From NCBI RefSeq assembly GCF_902706295.1, contig NZ_CACSJJ010000014.1, forward strand, positions 1 to 64,000: a stretch of DNA of 64,000 nucleotides, given 5' to 3'. The notes under the pieces are model-generated. The model saw only the letters and a program-made list of their open reading frames with translations. It did no database searches and had not been told where the DNA came from. Position numbers and translations under genes: made by a program. The stretch's first letter is position 1. Every line of letters begins with the position of its first letter. This stretch comes from Arthrobacter sp. 18067 (GTDB lineage: Bacteria > Actinomycetota > Actinomycetes > Actinomycetales > Micrococcaceae). Positions 27,078 through 35,192 of this stretch are shown here, in pieces.

Positions 27078-28664
27078 ATGCGCTCCTTCCGCACGTCCCT
27101 TTCCGTTGCCGCAGTCGCCCTGGCCATATCGTTGGCCGGCTGCTCCACAGCCGCCACCAACTCGACGTCCACCGGCACCACTGGCACTTCCACCACGACA
27201 ACCACCACCCAGCAGGCAGTCACCGCCGCCACCATCGAGGAGGACACCCACTACGACAGCGACGACCTCACGTGGGACACTGCGGCTGAAGTGGCAATCA
27301 GCCTGTCCGACGGCGGCAGCAAAGTGACGTCGTCGTCCTCCACCGGCGTGGCCGTAGACGGCAACACCGTGACCATCAGTGCGGCCGGAACCTACCGCCT
27401 CAGCGGCTCGCTGAGCGACGGCCAGATCGTGGTGGCCGCCGGCGAATCGGATACGGTGCGGATCATCCTGGACGGCGTGGATCTGGGCAACTCATCAGGC
27501 TCACCATTCGTGGTGCAAAGCGCGGACGAGGCAATCGTGTACCTGGAAGACGGCAGCACCAACACGTTAACCGACGCCACCACCTACGCCGACCAAGGCG
27601 AGGACGCTCCCAACGCAGCGCTCTACTCCATGGCCGACCTGACCATTGCCGGCACAGGATCCCTCACCGTCAACGGAAAATCCAACGACGGTATTGTCTC
27701 CAAGGACGGCCTGGTGCTGGCCGCCGGGAAAGTCACCGTTGACGCCGTGGACGATGGCATCCGGGGCAAGGACTACACGGTCCTGTTGGACGGCGCCTAC
27801 CAGGTGACTGCCGGCGGGGACGGGGTGAAGGCGGACAACGACACTGACGAAGGCCGCGGTTGGCTGCTGGTGAGCGGCGGTTCATTGACCGTCAACGCAG
27901 GCGACGACGGCGTGAAGGCCTTCAACACCCTGACCGTTTCCGGCGGTACCGTCACCGTGGCCGAATCCGAGGAAGGCTTGGAGGCGCAGCACATCGCCAT
28001 CACCGGCGGCGACGTCGCCGTCACCGCTCACGACGACGGTGTGAATGCCTCGGGTGGTTCCTCCACTTCAGGAGATACCGGCGCAGCCGCCGGTGGGATG
28101 GGTGGACCCGGTGGTGGCGGCGAGATGGCAGCCGGTGACTACACCGTGGACATCTCCGGCGGAACGCTCACCATCAATTCAGAGGGCGACGGCTTGGACT
28201 CCAACGGAAACGCCACCATTTCCGGCGGGACTGTTGTAGTCAACGGGCCCACCAACGACGGCAACGGCGCACTCGACGTGAACGGCGAACTGACAGTAAC
28301 GGGCGGAACAGTAGCCGCGGCCGGCAGCGCCGGAATGGCAGTCACGCCGGGTACCTCGTCCACGCAGTCGGGGGTGCAGCTGACTTTCAACTCCTCGGTA
28401 TCGGCTGGCACGCCCGTGCACATCGTTGACTCTTCGGGGGCTGTGGTTGCGACATTCGTGACCACCAAGACCATCGCGTCCTTGGTGTTCTCCTCTTCGG
28501 CCGTCACTGATGGTGAAATCTACACGGTGTACACCGGGGGCAGCGCCGATGCGAAGGCCGGCGTCACCACAGGTTCCATCGAAGGCGCCGAGGAGCAAGG
28601 AACCGTGACCGCGGGCCAGTACACCCAAGCGCAGGGCCCGGGCGGGGGTGGCGGCCGCTGGTAG
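27078..28664 (+). CDS. Carbohydrate-binding (DUF4353-type) lipoprotein
   Basis: The 528-residue protein has a lipoprotein signal with L-A-G-C at 19-22, a Thr-rich linker (about 25-47), and a repetitive beta-helix-like body. Short units of the form G-G-x-L/V-T-V/I-x-A/S-x-x-D/E-G recur from about 190 to 420, interrupted by a Gly-rich insert G-G-M-G-G-P-G-G-G-G. The tail ends G-P-G-G-G-G-G-R-W. The domain type (carbohydrate-binding, DUF4353) is known beside CotH, VTC and DUF4956 genes. It is last in the operon, 29 bp after the VTC gene, and would display a glycan- or polyphosphate-interacting surface on the membrane (inference). Confidence 0.82.
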   Translation: MRSFRTSLSVAAVALAISLAGCSTAATNSTSTGTTGTSTTTTTTQQAVTAATIEEDTHYDSDDLTWDTAAEVAISLSDGGSKVTSSSSTGVAVDGNTVTISAAGTYRLSGSLSDGQIVVAAGESDTVRIILDGVDLGNSSGSPFVVQSADEAIVYLEDGSTNTLTDATTYADQGEDAPNAALYSMADLTIAGTGSLTVNGKSNDGIVSKDGLVLAAGKVTVDAVDDGIRGKDYTVLLDGAYQVTAGGDGVKADNDTDEGRGWLLVSGGSLTVNAGDDGVKAFNTLTVSGGTVTVAESEEGLEAQHIAITGGDVAVTAHDDGVNASGGSSTSGDTGAAAGGMGGPGGGGEMAAGDYTVDISGGTLTINSEGDGLDSNGNATISGGTVVVNGPTNDGNGALDVNGELTVTGGTVAAAGSAGMAVTPGTSSTQSGVQLTFNSSVSAGTPVHIVDSSGAVVATFVTTKTIASLVFSSSAVTDGEIYTVYTGGSADAKAGVTTGSIEGAEEQGTVTAGQYTQAQGPGGGGGRW

Positions 28665-28685
28665 ATGTGACGTCGGTCCGACGGC

Positions 28686-28719
28686 ATGGGCGGGCAGGAT
28701 TTCGATCCGGCCCGCCCAT
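28686..28719 (+). terminator. Terminator of the envelope operon
   Basis: A 10-bp stem (28686-28695 with 28710-28719) with an inner GGAT/ATCC extension and a TTCG loop. No T-run follows, so termination strength is uncertain. Confidence 0.55.
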
Positions 28720-28767
28720 TGACGCGCTTTCCCGTGGTGCCTAGGGTTGTATTGTTAGCGCTAACAA
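28719..28767 (+). promoter_or_regulatory. Promoter with LacI-family operator
   Basis: TTGACG (28719-28724) and TAGGGT (28742-28747) are 17 nt apart. The perfect palindrome TTGTTAGCGCTAACAA (28752-28767) follows at the expected start of transcription. A TTAGCGCTAA core is the classic LacI/CcpA-type site. No LacI gene with a canonical LacI HTH is in the window. Confidence 0.75.
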
Positions 28768-28787
28768 ACCCTCCAGTAAGGACCTCC

Positions 28788-29747
28788 GTGAGCAATGAAG
28801 CCAGAACCCCGGTGAGGTCGCCACTCTTCAGGGACCCCATCGAGGACGGCGCCGCGGATCCAACCGTCATCTACAACCCTGACGAGCAAGCCTGGTGGAT
28901 GATTTACACCAACCGCCGGACCACAGTTCCGTTCGAGGACGGGCTGAGCTGGCTCTACGGCTCCAAACTGGGGGTCGCATCCTCGGCCGACGGAACGCAT
29001 TGGGACTACCGGGGAACCCTCGAAGGCCTGGACTTCGAATGGGGACACAACACTTTCTGGGCGCCTGAGATCTTTGAGCACGCGGGAACCTTCCATATGT
29101 ACGTCAGCTACATCCGGGGCATCCCGGCCCACGGCAACCCCCACGCCATGGAGATCCACCACTACACCAGCCCCGACCTGCTGGCCTGGACGCATCACGG
29201 AGTGGTACCCCTGAGCTCCAACCGGGTGATCGATGCCTGCGTGCACGAACTCCCGGGCGGCGGCTTCCGCATGTGGTTCAAGGATGAGGTGCGCGGATCG
29301 GAGACGTGGGCGGCGGACAGCGATGACCTCTACCGCTGGAAGGTGCGCGGACACGTCCTGACCACACCCACCGGCCATGAAGGCCCCAACGTTTTCCGGC
29401 TTGGCAGCTGGTACTGGATGATCGTGGACACCTGGTCCGGCCAAGAGGTGTACCGCTCAGCCGACCTCGACTCCTGGGAGAAACAGGGCACCATTCTGGG
29501 AGGCGCCATCGGTGACAGATTCCGGCGGACCGACGATGCAGGACCCGGGCTCCACGCGGACGTAGTGGTTAACGATGGCCGGGCCTGGATCTTCTACTTC
29601 ACCCACCCGGACCGCACTGAAGAAGGCCATCCCACCATTCAAAGCCGCCGATCGTCGGTCCTCGTCGCTGAGCTCACGGTGAGCGATGGCATACTACGTT
29701 GCGATCGGAACGCGGACGCCCGGCCGGTCCTTGGTGAGCCCTCCTAG
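28788..29747 (+). CDS. GH43-like five-bladed beta-propeller glycosidase
   Basis: The 319-residue protein resembles family 43/117-type glycoside hydrolases: D-G-A-A-D-P-T-V-I-Y near residue 20 with a likely base Asp, F-W-A-P-E-I-F near 88, D-A-C-V-H near 147, and W-F-K-D-E-V-R near 162 with an acidic candidate. No signal peptide is visible, so it would act in the cytoplasm. The start is GTG 28788 with AAGGA 6 nt upstream. The operator palindrome covering the transcription start points to control by a LacI-type repressor encoded elsewhere. Substrate unknown. Confidence 0.75.
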   Translation: MSNEARTPVRSPLFRDPIEDGAADPTVIYNPDEQAWWMIYTNRRTTVPFEDGLSWLYGSKLGVASSADGTHWDYRGTLEGLDFEWGHNTFWAPEIFEHAGTFHMYVSYIRGIPAHGNPHAMEIHHYTSPDLLAWTHHGVVPLSSNRVIDACVHELPGGGFRMWFKDEVRGSETWAADSDDLYRWKVRGHVLTTPTGHEGPNVFRLGSWYWMIVDTWSGQEVYRSADLDSWEKQGTILGGAIGDRFRRTDDAGPGLHADVVVNDGRAWIFYFTHPDRTEEGHPTIQSRRSSVLVAELTVSDGILRCDRNADARPVLGEPS

Positions 29748-30031
29748 CGATTTAGGCGCGGCTTCCTGACCTCTTTTGGCATCTAAGAGGCCAAAAATCA
29801 ACCTTTTTGGTATGCATTCAGGCGCCCGACCATTCAACAGAGGTCACGAAGCCATGGTCCACACCCTCGCATTGAGCTTCCGGTCACATTGTGTTTACAC
29901 GCCAACCATGGCCTTTTGGTATCCCAAAGTGTAATCTCCATCACATTCCCTCATGTGATATTCGTATTCCGCATGACGGAACCATTCACGTGGCAATGAA
30001 TGAACCTTCAGAGCTCAGATAGGAGCGCACT
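29748..30031 (+). promoter_or_regulatory. Regulatory region upstream of the MFS-racemase pair
   Basis: No gene is seen in these 284 bp. The word TTTTGGYAT recurs three times (about 29776, 29806 and 29913). The third copy is part of an imperfect palindrome CTTTTGGTATCCCAAAG. Further inverted pairs are ATCACA/TGTGAT (about 29938-29960) and CATTCA/TGAATG (about 29983-30003). Several regulators may bind here. Confidence 0.45.
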
Positions 30032-31471
30032 GTGGAAAAAGACCTTGCCCAGGAGGCTGCAAAACCGCGGACCGGAACCCTGGCGAAACAAATCGAAGGC
30101 GCGTATCAGCGGATTGGGGTGACTGGCGCCCACCGCCAGATTGTCTTCATGATCCTGCTGGGCGTCTTCTTCGATGCACTCGAACAAAATGCCGTAGGCA
30201 TCACCGGTCCCATCCTCCGCCAGTCATGGGGATTGGGTGCCACCGAAATCGGTTTGCTGAACACAATGACGTTTACGGCAACGGCACTCGGAAGGCTGGC
30301 GACGGGCCTCATCGTCGACAGATACGGCCGGCGGCACATGCTGGTCATCAACCTCATCATCTTCGCCGGCGGCTCGCTGCTCTGTGCCGTAGCCCCGAAC
30401 TACCCCATCCTCGCCGCAGGCCGCTTCGTTGTGGGCTTCGGACTCGGAGGCGAAATCGCCGTTGCCGTGATCATGATGGCCGAATTCTTCGCCGCCAAAC
30501 ACCGTGGCACGGCGGTAGGGCTCATCAACGTGACCGCTGCCGGTTTGGGTAACATGCTGGCCCCGGCCTTCGGCATCCTGGTCTTCACGCTCTTCGACGG
30601 CCCGGACAAGTGGCGCTGGGTGTTCGGTCTGCTGTTCATCCCTGCCCTCCTGGTCATGTTCTTCAGGCGGTACGTTCCTGAAACTCCCCGTTTCCTGGCC
30701 TCACAAGGAAAGATCGACGAAGCAAACCTGGTCATCACCCGGCTTGCCCGCAACAAACTTTCCGGCCCCATCAACGATCCCGAAACCTACATCACCGCAG
30801 TTCCCGACCCCGTAGTGGCCAAGTCGTCAGGGCACTGGAAGGACGCCTTGCGCGGGAAGCTCCTCAAGCGCACGGTCCTGCTGTGCATCGCCGTCTGCAT
30901 GTCCTACGCCGCCCAGATTTCCATGCTCACGCTGATGCCCACCATCCTGGTCTCCCGGGGTTATGCCGTGAACACCAGTCTCTGGTTCACTCTGATCATG
31001 CAGTCCGGTTCCTTGCTGGGCGCCTGTACTGCCGCCTACCTTGCCAGTCGTCTCCCCCGCAAGAAGGTCCTGACAGCGGCAGCACTTCTCGGATGCCTGT
31101 CCGGCCTGTCCATGGCTTTCCTTGCCACCGACATTGTCCTCATTGTGGTCTTCGGGGTTCTGTTCAACTTCTCTGTCATCATCCTGAACACCACAATCTG
31201 GCTGTTCGCACCCGAGCTCTACCCAACGCGCACCCGTGGCTTCGGAACCTCCATCATCCTTGCAGCGGGCTCACTTTCAGGCGGCCTGTTCCCGCTCATC
31301 TCTGGAGCTGTCTTCGATTCCGCAGGGCTGCCAGGCATGTTCACCACGTTGGCGGTGCTGTTCATCGTCCTGGCCATCGTGGTCCAGTTCCCGCCGGAAA
31401 CCTTCAACAAGCCGCTGGAGGAAGACGCTGAACCGAGCGGCGACGAGGAGGCCGCGATCTATGGACACTAG
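30032..31471 (+). CDS. MFS transporter, 12-span, sugar/aromatic-acid symporter type
   Basis: The 479-residue protein has twelve hydrophobic segments with the MFS loop motif visible as L-I-V-D-R-Y-G-R-R-H-M (about 96-106) and R-F-V-V-G-F-G-L-G-G-E in span 4. The C-terminal tail is acidic. The start is GTG 30032 with AGGAG upstream. It overlaps a hydantoin/Asp-Glu racemase-like gene by 11 bp, so the substrate may be an amino-acid derivative, hydantoin or small organic acid (inference). The long upstream region is rich in possible operators. Confidence 0.87.
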   Translation: MEKDLAQEAAKPRTGTLAKQIEGAYQRIGVTGAHRQIVFMILLGVFFDALEQNAVGITGPILRQSWGLGATEIGLLNTMTFTATALGRLATGLIVDRYGRRHMLVINLIIFAGGSLLCAVAPNYPILAAGRFVVGFGLGGEIAVAVIMMAEFFAAKHRGTAVGLINVTAAGLGNMLAPAFGILVFTLFDGPDKWRWVFGLLFIPALLVMFFRRYVPETPRFLASQGKIDEANLVITRLARNKLSGPINDPETYITAVPDPVVAKSSGHWKDALRGKLLKRTVLLCIAVCMSYAAQISMLTLMPTILVSRGYAVNTSLWFTLIMQSGSLLGACTAAYLASRLPRKKVLTAAALLGCLSGLSMAFLATDIVLIVVFGVLFNFSVIILNTTIWLFAPELYPTRTRGFGTSIILAAGSLSGGLFPLISGAVFDSAGLPGMFTTLAVLFIVLAIVVQFPPETFNKPLEEDAEPSGDEEAAIYGH

Positions 31472-32195
31472 TTTCCCCGTTCCTGAAGGAGTGCCTGCAT
31501 CAAACACAGTTCTGCTGGTCAATCCCAACACCAACTCCGGCACTACTGCCATGATGGTGGACTTGGCCAAGGAGACCTTGGCACCACAGGGCCTCCAGGT
31601 CGTGGGCATCAGCGCGGCCGCTGGGCCGTCCATGATTGTGGATCCGGTCTCCTTGGCAGAGTCCGAGGCGCACGTCCACCACGCGGTGAACGACTACCTT
31701 TCCGGGTCCGACGGCGGCCGGGTGGCGGCAGTGATTGTTGCGGCGATAGGTGATCCGGGGAGGGCTCGGTTGGACCACGAACTGGACATCCCTGTGATCG
31801 GCATCGGACAAGGCTCCGTCAAGGCCGCGGCACATGGGCCAGACGGCCAACACCGCCGCTTCGGCATGGCAACGAGTACGCCGTTGCTGGTGGAAGCCTT
31901 GGCCAAACTCGTGGCCGATCACGGATTCCAGGAGCACTTCACGGGTGTGCGCCTGACGCAATCGGAGCCCCTGGCCCTGGCGGCAGACCCTGAACGGCAG
32001 TTCCAGGAGTTGGCACAGGCGGTCACATCAGCCACGGAGACCGACCACGCCGAGGCCGTCATCATTGCCGGCGGCCCACTCAGCGCCACCGCCCGGCGGC
32101 TGGCCGGGATGACCGCCGTCGATATCATCCAACCGATTCCCAGCGCCTGCCGGCTGGTGCTCAACGCACTGTCCCTGACGAAGCAGCCGAATTAG
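31461..32195 (+). CDS. Asp/Glu/hydantoin racemase family protein lacking both catalytic cysteines
   Basis: The 244-residue protein follows the hydantoin/allantoin racemase pattern: V-L-L-V-N-P-N-T-N-S at the start, then G-D-P-G and V-I-G-I-G-Q in the right places. The two catalytic Cys positions are changed: the segment that normally reads A-C-F-D-D-P-G is A-A-I-G-D-P-G, and the usual G-C-A-G is A-G-G-P-L. Two-base racemisation by this mechanism is therefore unlikely. A binding, decarboxylating or inactive role is possible. It is translationally coupled to the MFS transporter and followed by a strong terminator. Confidence 0.8.
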   Translation: MDTSFPVPEGVPASNTVLLVNPNTNSGTTAMMVDLAKETLAPQGLQVVGISAAAGPSMIVDPVSLAESEAHVHHAVNDYLSGSDGGRVAAVIVAAIGDPGRARLDHELDIPVIGIGQGSVKAAAHGPDGQHRRFGMATSTPLLVEALAKLVADHGFQEHFTGVRLTQSEPLALAADPERQFQELAQAVTSATETDHAEAVIIAGGPLSATARRLAGMTAVDIIQPIPSACRLVLNALSLTKQPN

Positions 32196-32202
32196 GCGGT
32201 AC

Positions 32203-32240
32203 CCCGACGACGGCACTCAAGTGCCGTCGTCGGGCGCTTT
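32203..32240 (+). terminator. Terminator of the MFS-racemase pair
   Basis: A perfect 14-bp stem (32203-32216 with 32221-32234) closes a TCAA loop and is followed by CGCTTTTG. Confidence 0.9.
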
Positions 32241-32301
32241 TGAGTACCCACCCACGAGGTTGGCCACCTCTGCAAGCCTCCCCCGCAAACTTGATGCGAA
32301 C

Positions 32302-32330
32302 TTGAGCCAATCGAAAAGGTTCCTTGATAT
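32302..32330 (+). promoter_or_regulatory. Candidate promoter of the ATPase-domain gene
   Basis: TTGAGC (32302-32307) and TGATAT (32325-32330) are 17 nt apart, 65 bp upstream of the start codon. Confidence 0.45.
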
Positions 32331-32395
32331 AGCGGCGCCACGCTGGAATCAGTCGAAGCACCAATACCGAGGGGTTTCGGCAACGAATCTCAAGT

Positions 32396-32896
32396 ATGAA
32401 AGACATCGATGTGGGGGACGCAATGGAGCAGTCATCAGCACTAACCGAGGTGGTGTCCATCAAGGGCATCATCCAGGACCAGCACCCCGTGGATTTCTAC
32501 GCACTGGGCGTCGCAGGATGCATCGACCGGCTCGCTGCTCCGCTCCGTCTCAATGGGGTGAAGGTGCATTGGCACACCCCGCATCATGGCATCGAGATCT
32601 CGTCCTCGGCCGCTGCGCTCCTGTATCACGTGGCGCAGGAGACCTTCAGCAACACCCTCAACTACGCCAACGCCAGCGAGCTCACCGTCCGCCTCAACGC
32701 CGTCTACCACGGCATACAGCTCACCATCACGGACGACGGCAGCGGTTTTGAAATCCACGCCGCGCCCAGCGGCCGGCGGCATGGCTTCGGACTGTTGCTG
32801 ATGTCCATCGCAGTGCACGACGCCGGCGGGACAGTCGACATCGACTCTGCGGTTGGGCGGGGCACCAGCGTGCGGGTGACGCTGCCGCTGGATTGA
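32396..32896 (+). CDS. Stand-alone histidine-kinase ATPase domain (NarL-kinase type)
   Basis: The 166-residue protein is only a HATPase_c domain. The N-box reads Q-E-T-F-S-N-T-L-N-Y-A-N (about 81-92), the G1 box D-D-G-S-G-F-E (about 114-120) and the G2 part H-G-F-G-L-L-L-M (about 129-136). The sequence before it looks like the second dimer helix of HisKA_3 kinases, but no phospho-acceptor His box, sensor or membrane span is present, and no response regulator is adjacent. ATG 32423 is an alternative start with GGGGGA upstream. It may be an ATP-binding adaptor, an anti-sigma-like kinase or the remnant of a full kinase. Confidence 0.78.
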   Translation: MKDIDVGDAMEQSSALTEVVSIKGIIQDQHPVDFYALGVAGCIDRLAAPLRLNGVKVHWHTPHHGIEISSSAAALLYHVAQETFSNTLNYANASELTVRLNAVYHGIQLTITDDGSGFEIHAAPSGRRHGFGLLLMSIAVHDAGGTVDIDSAVGRGTSVRVTLPLD

Positions 32897-33002
32897 GTCC
32901 GATTTGGGACCTTATTTGGGCTCCCAAGCATGGCCCAACCGCGTTGCCGGACGTATTCTGTAGCTACTTTTCAGCCTGACATCCCGACGGAATGGCACGA
33001 AA

Positions 33003-35189
33003 ATGGCGCACAACAAGGGTCCCAAGCTCGGTCTCGGCAAGGTCCTTCTCAGGGTCTTCGGGTACTTCTTCATCAGCATTCTTTGCGGCGTGCTGATCTC
33101 CGGACTGGTGGTGCCTGTCGTTGCTTTCACGAGCACCACTGTGGGCGGGTCGATCGGATTCTACGAGAGCCTGCCAAGCCAGCTGAACGTCGATTCCCCG
33201 TCACTCTCCAGCACCGTGGTCACAGCGGACGGCCAGCACATCGCGACGTTCTACGCTGAGAACCGGGTAAAAGTTCCGCTTGATCAGATGTCTCCCTTCA
33301 TCCGCGAGGCAATCGTGGCCATCGAAGACAACCGCTTCTATGACCATGCCGGAGTGGATGCGCAGGGTATTATTCGAGCGCTGAGCTCCAATCTGACCAA
33401 GGGAACCCGGCAAGGGGCTTCCACCCTGACACAGCAATACGTCACCAACGTGCTCAACGAATCGCGTCTGTCCGAGGGGCGCCCTGAGGACGTGGTGCTC
33501 AGCGGCCAGAAGACCATGGGAGACAAACTCCGCGAGGTCAAACTCGCACTGGAACTGGAGAAGCGGTTCAGCAAGGACCAGATCCTTGAGGGATACCTGA
33601 ACATCGTGTTCTTCAACCGGGACGCCTACGGCATTGAAGCCGCCTCGCGTTACTTCTTCAGCACTTCCGCCAAGGACCTGACCCTGCCGCAGGCCGCGCT
33701 CCTTGCCGGCTTGGTCAATGGGCCCAGCATCTACGACCCCACCGTTGACCCGGAGGCGGCGTTGAACCGGCGCAACCTCGTCCTGGACCGGATGCTGGAA
33801 CAAGGCAAGCTCAGCGCCGTGGACCATGGAGTCGCGGTGGCCACTCCTGTGGAGCTCAACATCACGCCTTCATTGCAAGGTTGCGCAGGCGCGTCGATTG
33901 CCACCTATTTCTGCGACTATGTCTCCCACCTCATCCTCAATGACGAGACATATGGTTCAACAGTCAATGAACGCGAGCGGTTGCTGTATCGGGGCGGACT
34001 CACCATCACCACCACTTTGGACAGCAGGCTCCAAGCCGCCGCGCAAGCTCAAGTGGACGCCTCCGCGGGCGACAACCCGGACAAGTGGGGCGCCGCCATG
34101 ACCACCGTGCAGCCCGGCACCGGAAAAATCCTGGCGATGGCCCAGAACACAGTCTTCGTTCCACAAGAGGGAAAATACGATACCCAGCTGAACTTCAACG
34201 TGGATGCAAAGGACGAGAACGGCTACGACCTCAACGGCGCCGGAGGCTTCCAGCCCGGTTCCACCATGAAGCCGTTCATCTACGCAGAGTGGCTCAACGA
34301 AGGCAAGAACCCAACAGCTGTGGTGGACGCGTCCCGAAGGGTCTACCCGGTTGGCTTCCCATGGCGTGACAGTTGCGGCAGGGTGCTGGGCGGCTACAGC
34401 ACGGCCCAGAAGAACGCCAACCTGGGCGCGGACGACGACCTGCAAAACAACGATGTTGGCTACTACCGGGCCATGCCCATCAATTACGGCCTCTACAACT
34501 CCATCAACACCGCCACGTTCGCCACGGCTGCCCAACTGGATTTCTGCGGTATCCAGAAGATGGTGGACACTGTTGGCCTGCACAGCGGTCTCGACAACGC
34601 ACCGGTGAACATGCACCAGATCGGTAACCTGCTGGGCTCCATCGGCGTAGCGCCACTTGTCCTCGCGAGCGCCTACGCAACCTTCGCCAACGACGGCACG
34701 TACTGCGCACCCATGGCTATTACCGAGATCAGCGACGCCCAGGGCAGGCAGTTCGAGGCCCAAAAGCCGGAGTGCCGGGACGCCGTGAAGCCAGCCGTTG
34801 CCCGTGGCGTTAATGCCGTGCTGCAGGACGTCTTGAAGATGGGTTCCGGCGTTTACATCAACCCCAAAGTTCAGACCCAGGTCCCTGTGGCGGCCAAGAC
34901 TGGCACGTCCAATAACAACGGCGCCACCTGGGTGTCCGGCTACACCACCACCCTCGCCACGGCGTCGTTCTTCGGTGATACGTCGGCGGGACAGCAGCGC
35001 GCGGGGCAAAATGTCACGATCAACGGCAGGTTCTACAAGTCACTGGACGGCTATATGATCGCCGGACCGCAGTGGGCCAACTACATGATGGAAGCCACGG
35101 CCCTCTACCCCAGCGGGCCTTTCGCGGCGCCTGCTCCCCCTCCAGCGCCGGCGCCCGTCACACCCGCACCTGCTGTGCCACGGCGGTAG
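33003..35189 (+). CDS. Class A penicillin-binding protein (transglycosylase/transpeptidase)
   Basis: The 728-residue cell-wall synthase has a short cytoplasmic tail, one membrane anchor (about 15-45), a GT51 transglycosylase domain (E-D-N-R-F-Y-D-H near 103 with the catalytic Glu, and G-A-S-T-L-T-Q-Q) and a transpeptidase domain with S-T-M-K, S-I-N and K-T-G-T-S motifs. The tail is Pro/Ala-rich, as often in actinobacterial PBPs. It polymerises and cross-links peptidoglycan outside the membrane. It stands alone and converges with the flavoprotein gene, leaving 3 bp. Confidence 0.95.
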   Translation: MAHNKGPKLGLGKVLLRVFGYFFISILCGVLISGLVVPVVAFTSTTVGGSIGFYESLPSQLNVDSPSLSSTVVTADGQHIATFYAENRVKVPLDQMSPFIREAIVAIEDNRFYDHAGVDAQGIIRALSSNLTKGTRQGASTLTQQYVTNVLNESRLSEGRPEDVVLSGQKTMGDKLREVKLALELEKRFSKDQILEGYLNIVFFNRDAYGIEAASRYFFSTSAKDLTLPQAALLAGLVNGPSIYDPTVDPEAALNRRNLVLDRMLEQGKLSAVDHGVAVATPVELNITPSLQGCAGASIATYFCDYVSHLILNDETYGSTVNERERLLYRGGLTITTTLDSRLQAAAQAQVDASAGDNPDKWGAAMTTVQPGTGKILAMAQNTVFVPQEGKYDTQLNFNVDAKDENGYDLNGAGGFQPGSTMKPFIYAEWLNEGKNPTAVVDASRRVYPVGFPWRDSCGRVLGGYSTAQKNANLGADDDLQNNDVGYYRAMPINYGLYNSINTATFATAAQLDFCGIQKMVDTVGLHSGLDNAPVNMHQIGNLLGSIGVAPLVLASAYATFANDGTYCAPMAITEISDAQGRQFEAQKPECRDAVKPAVARGVNAVLQDVLKMGSGVYINPKVQTQVPVAAKTGTSNNNGATWVSGYTTTLATASFFGDTSAGQQRAGQNVTINGRFYKSLDGYMIAGPQWANYMMEATALYPSGPFAAPAPPPAPAPVTPAPAVPRR

Positions 35190-35192
35190 CGG

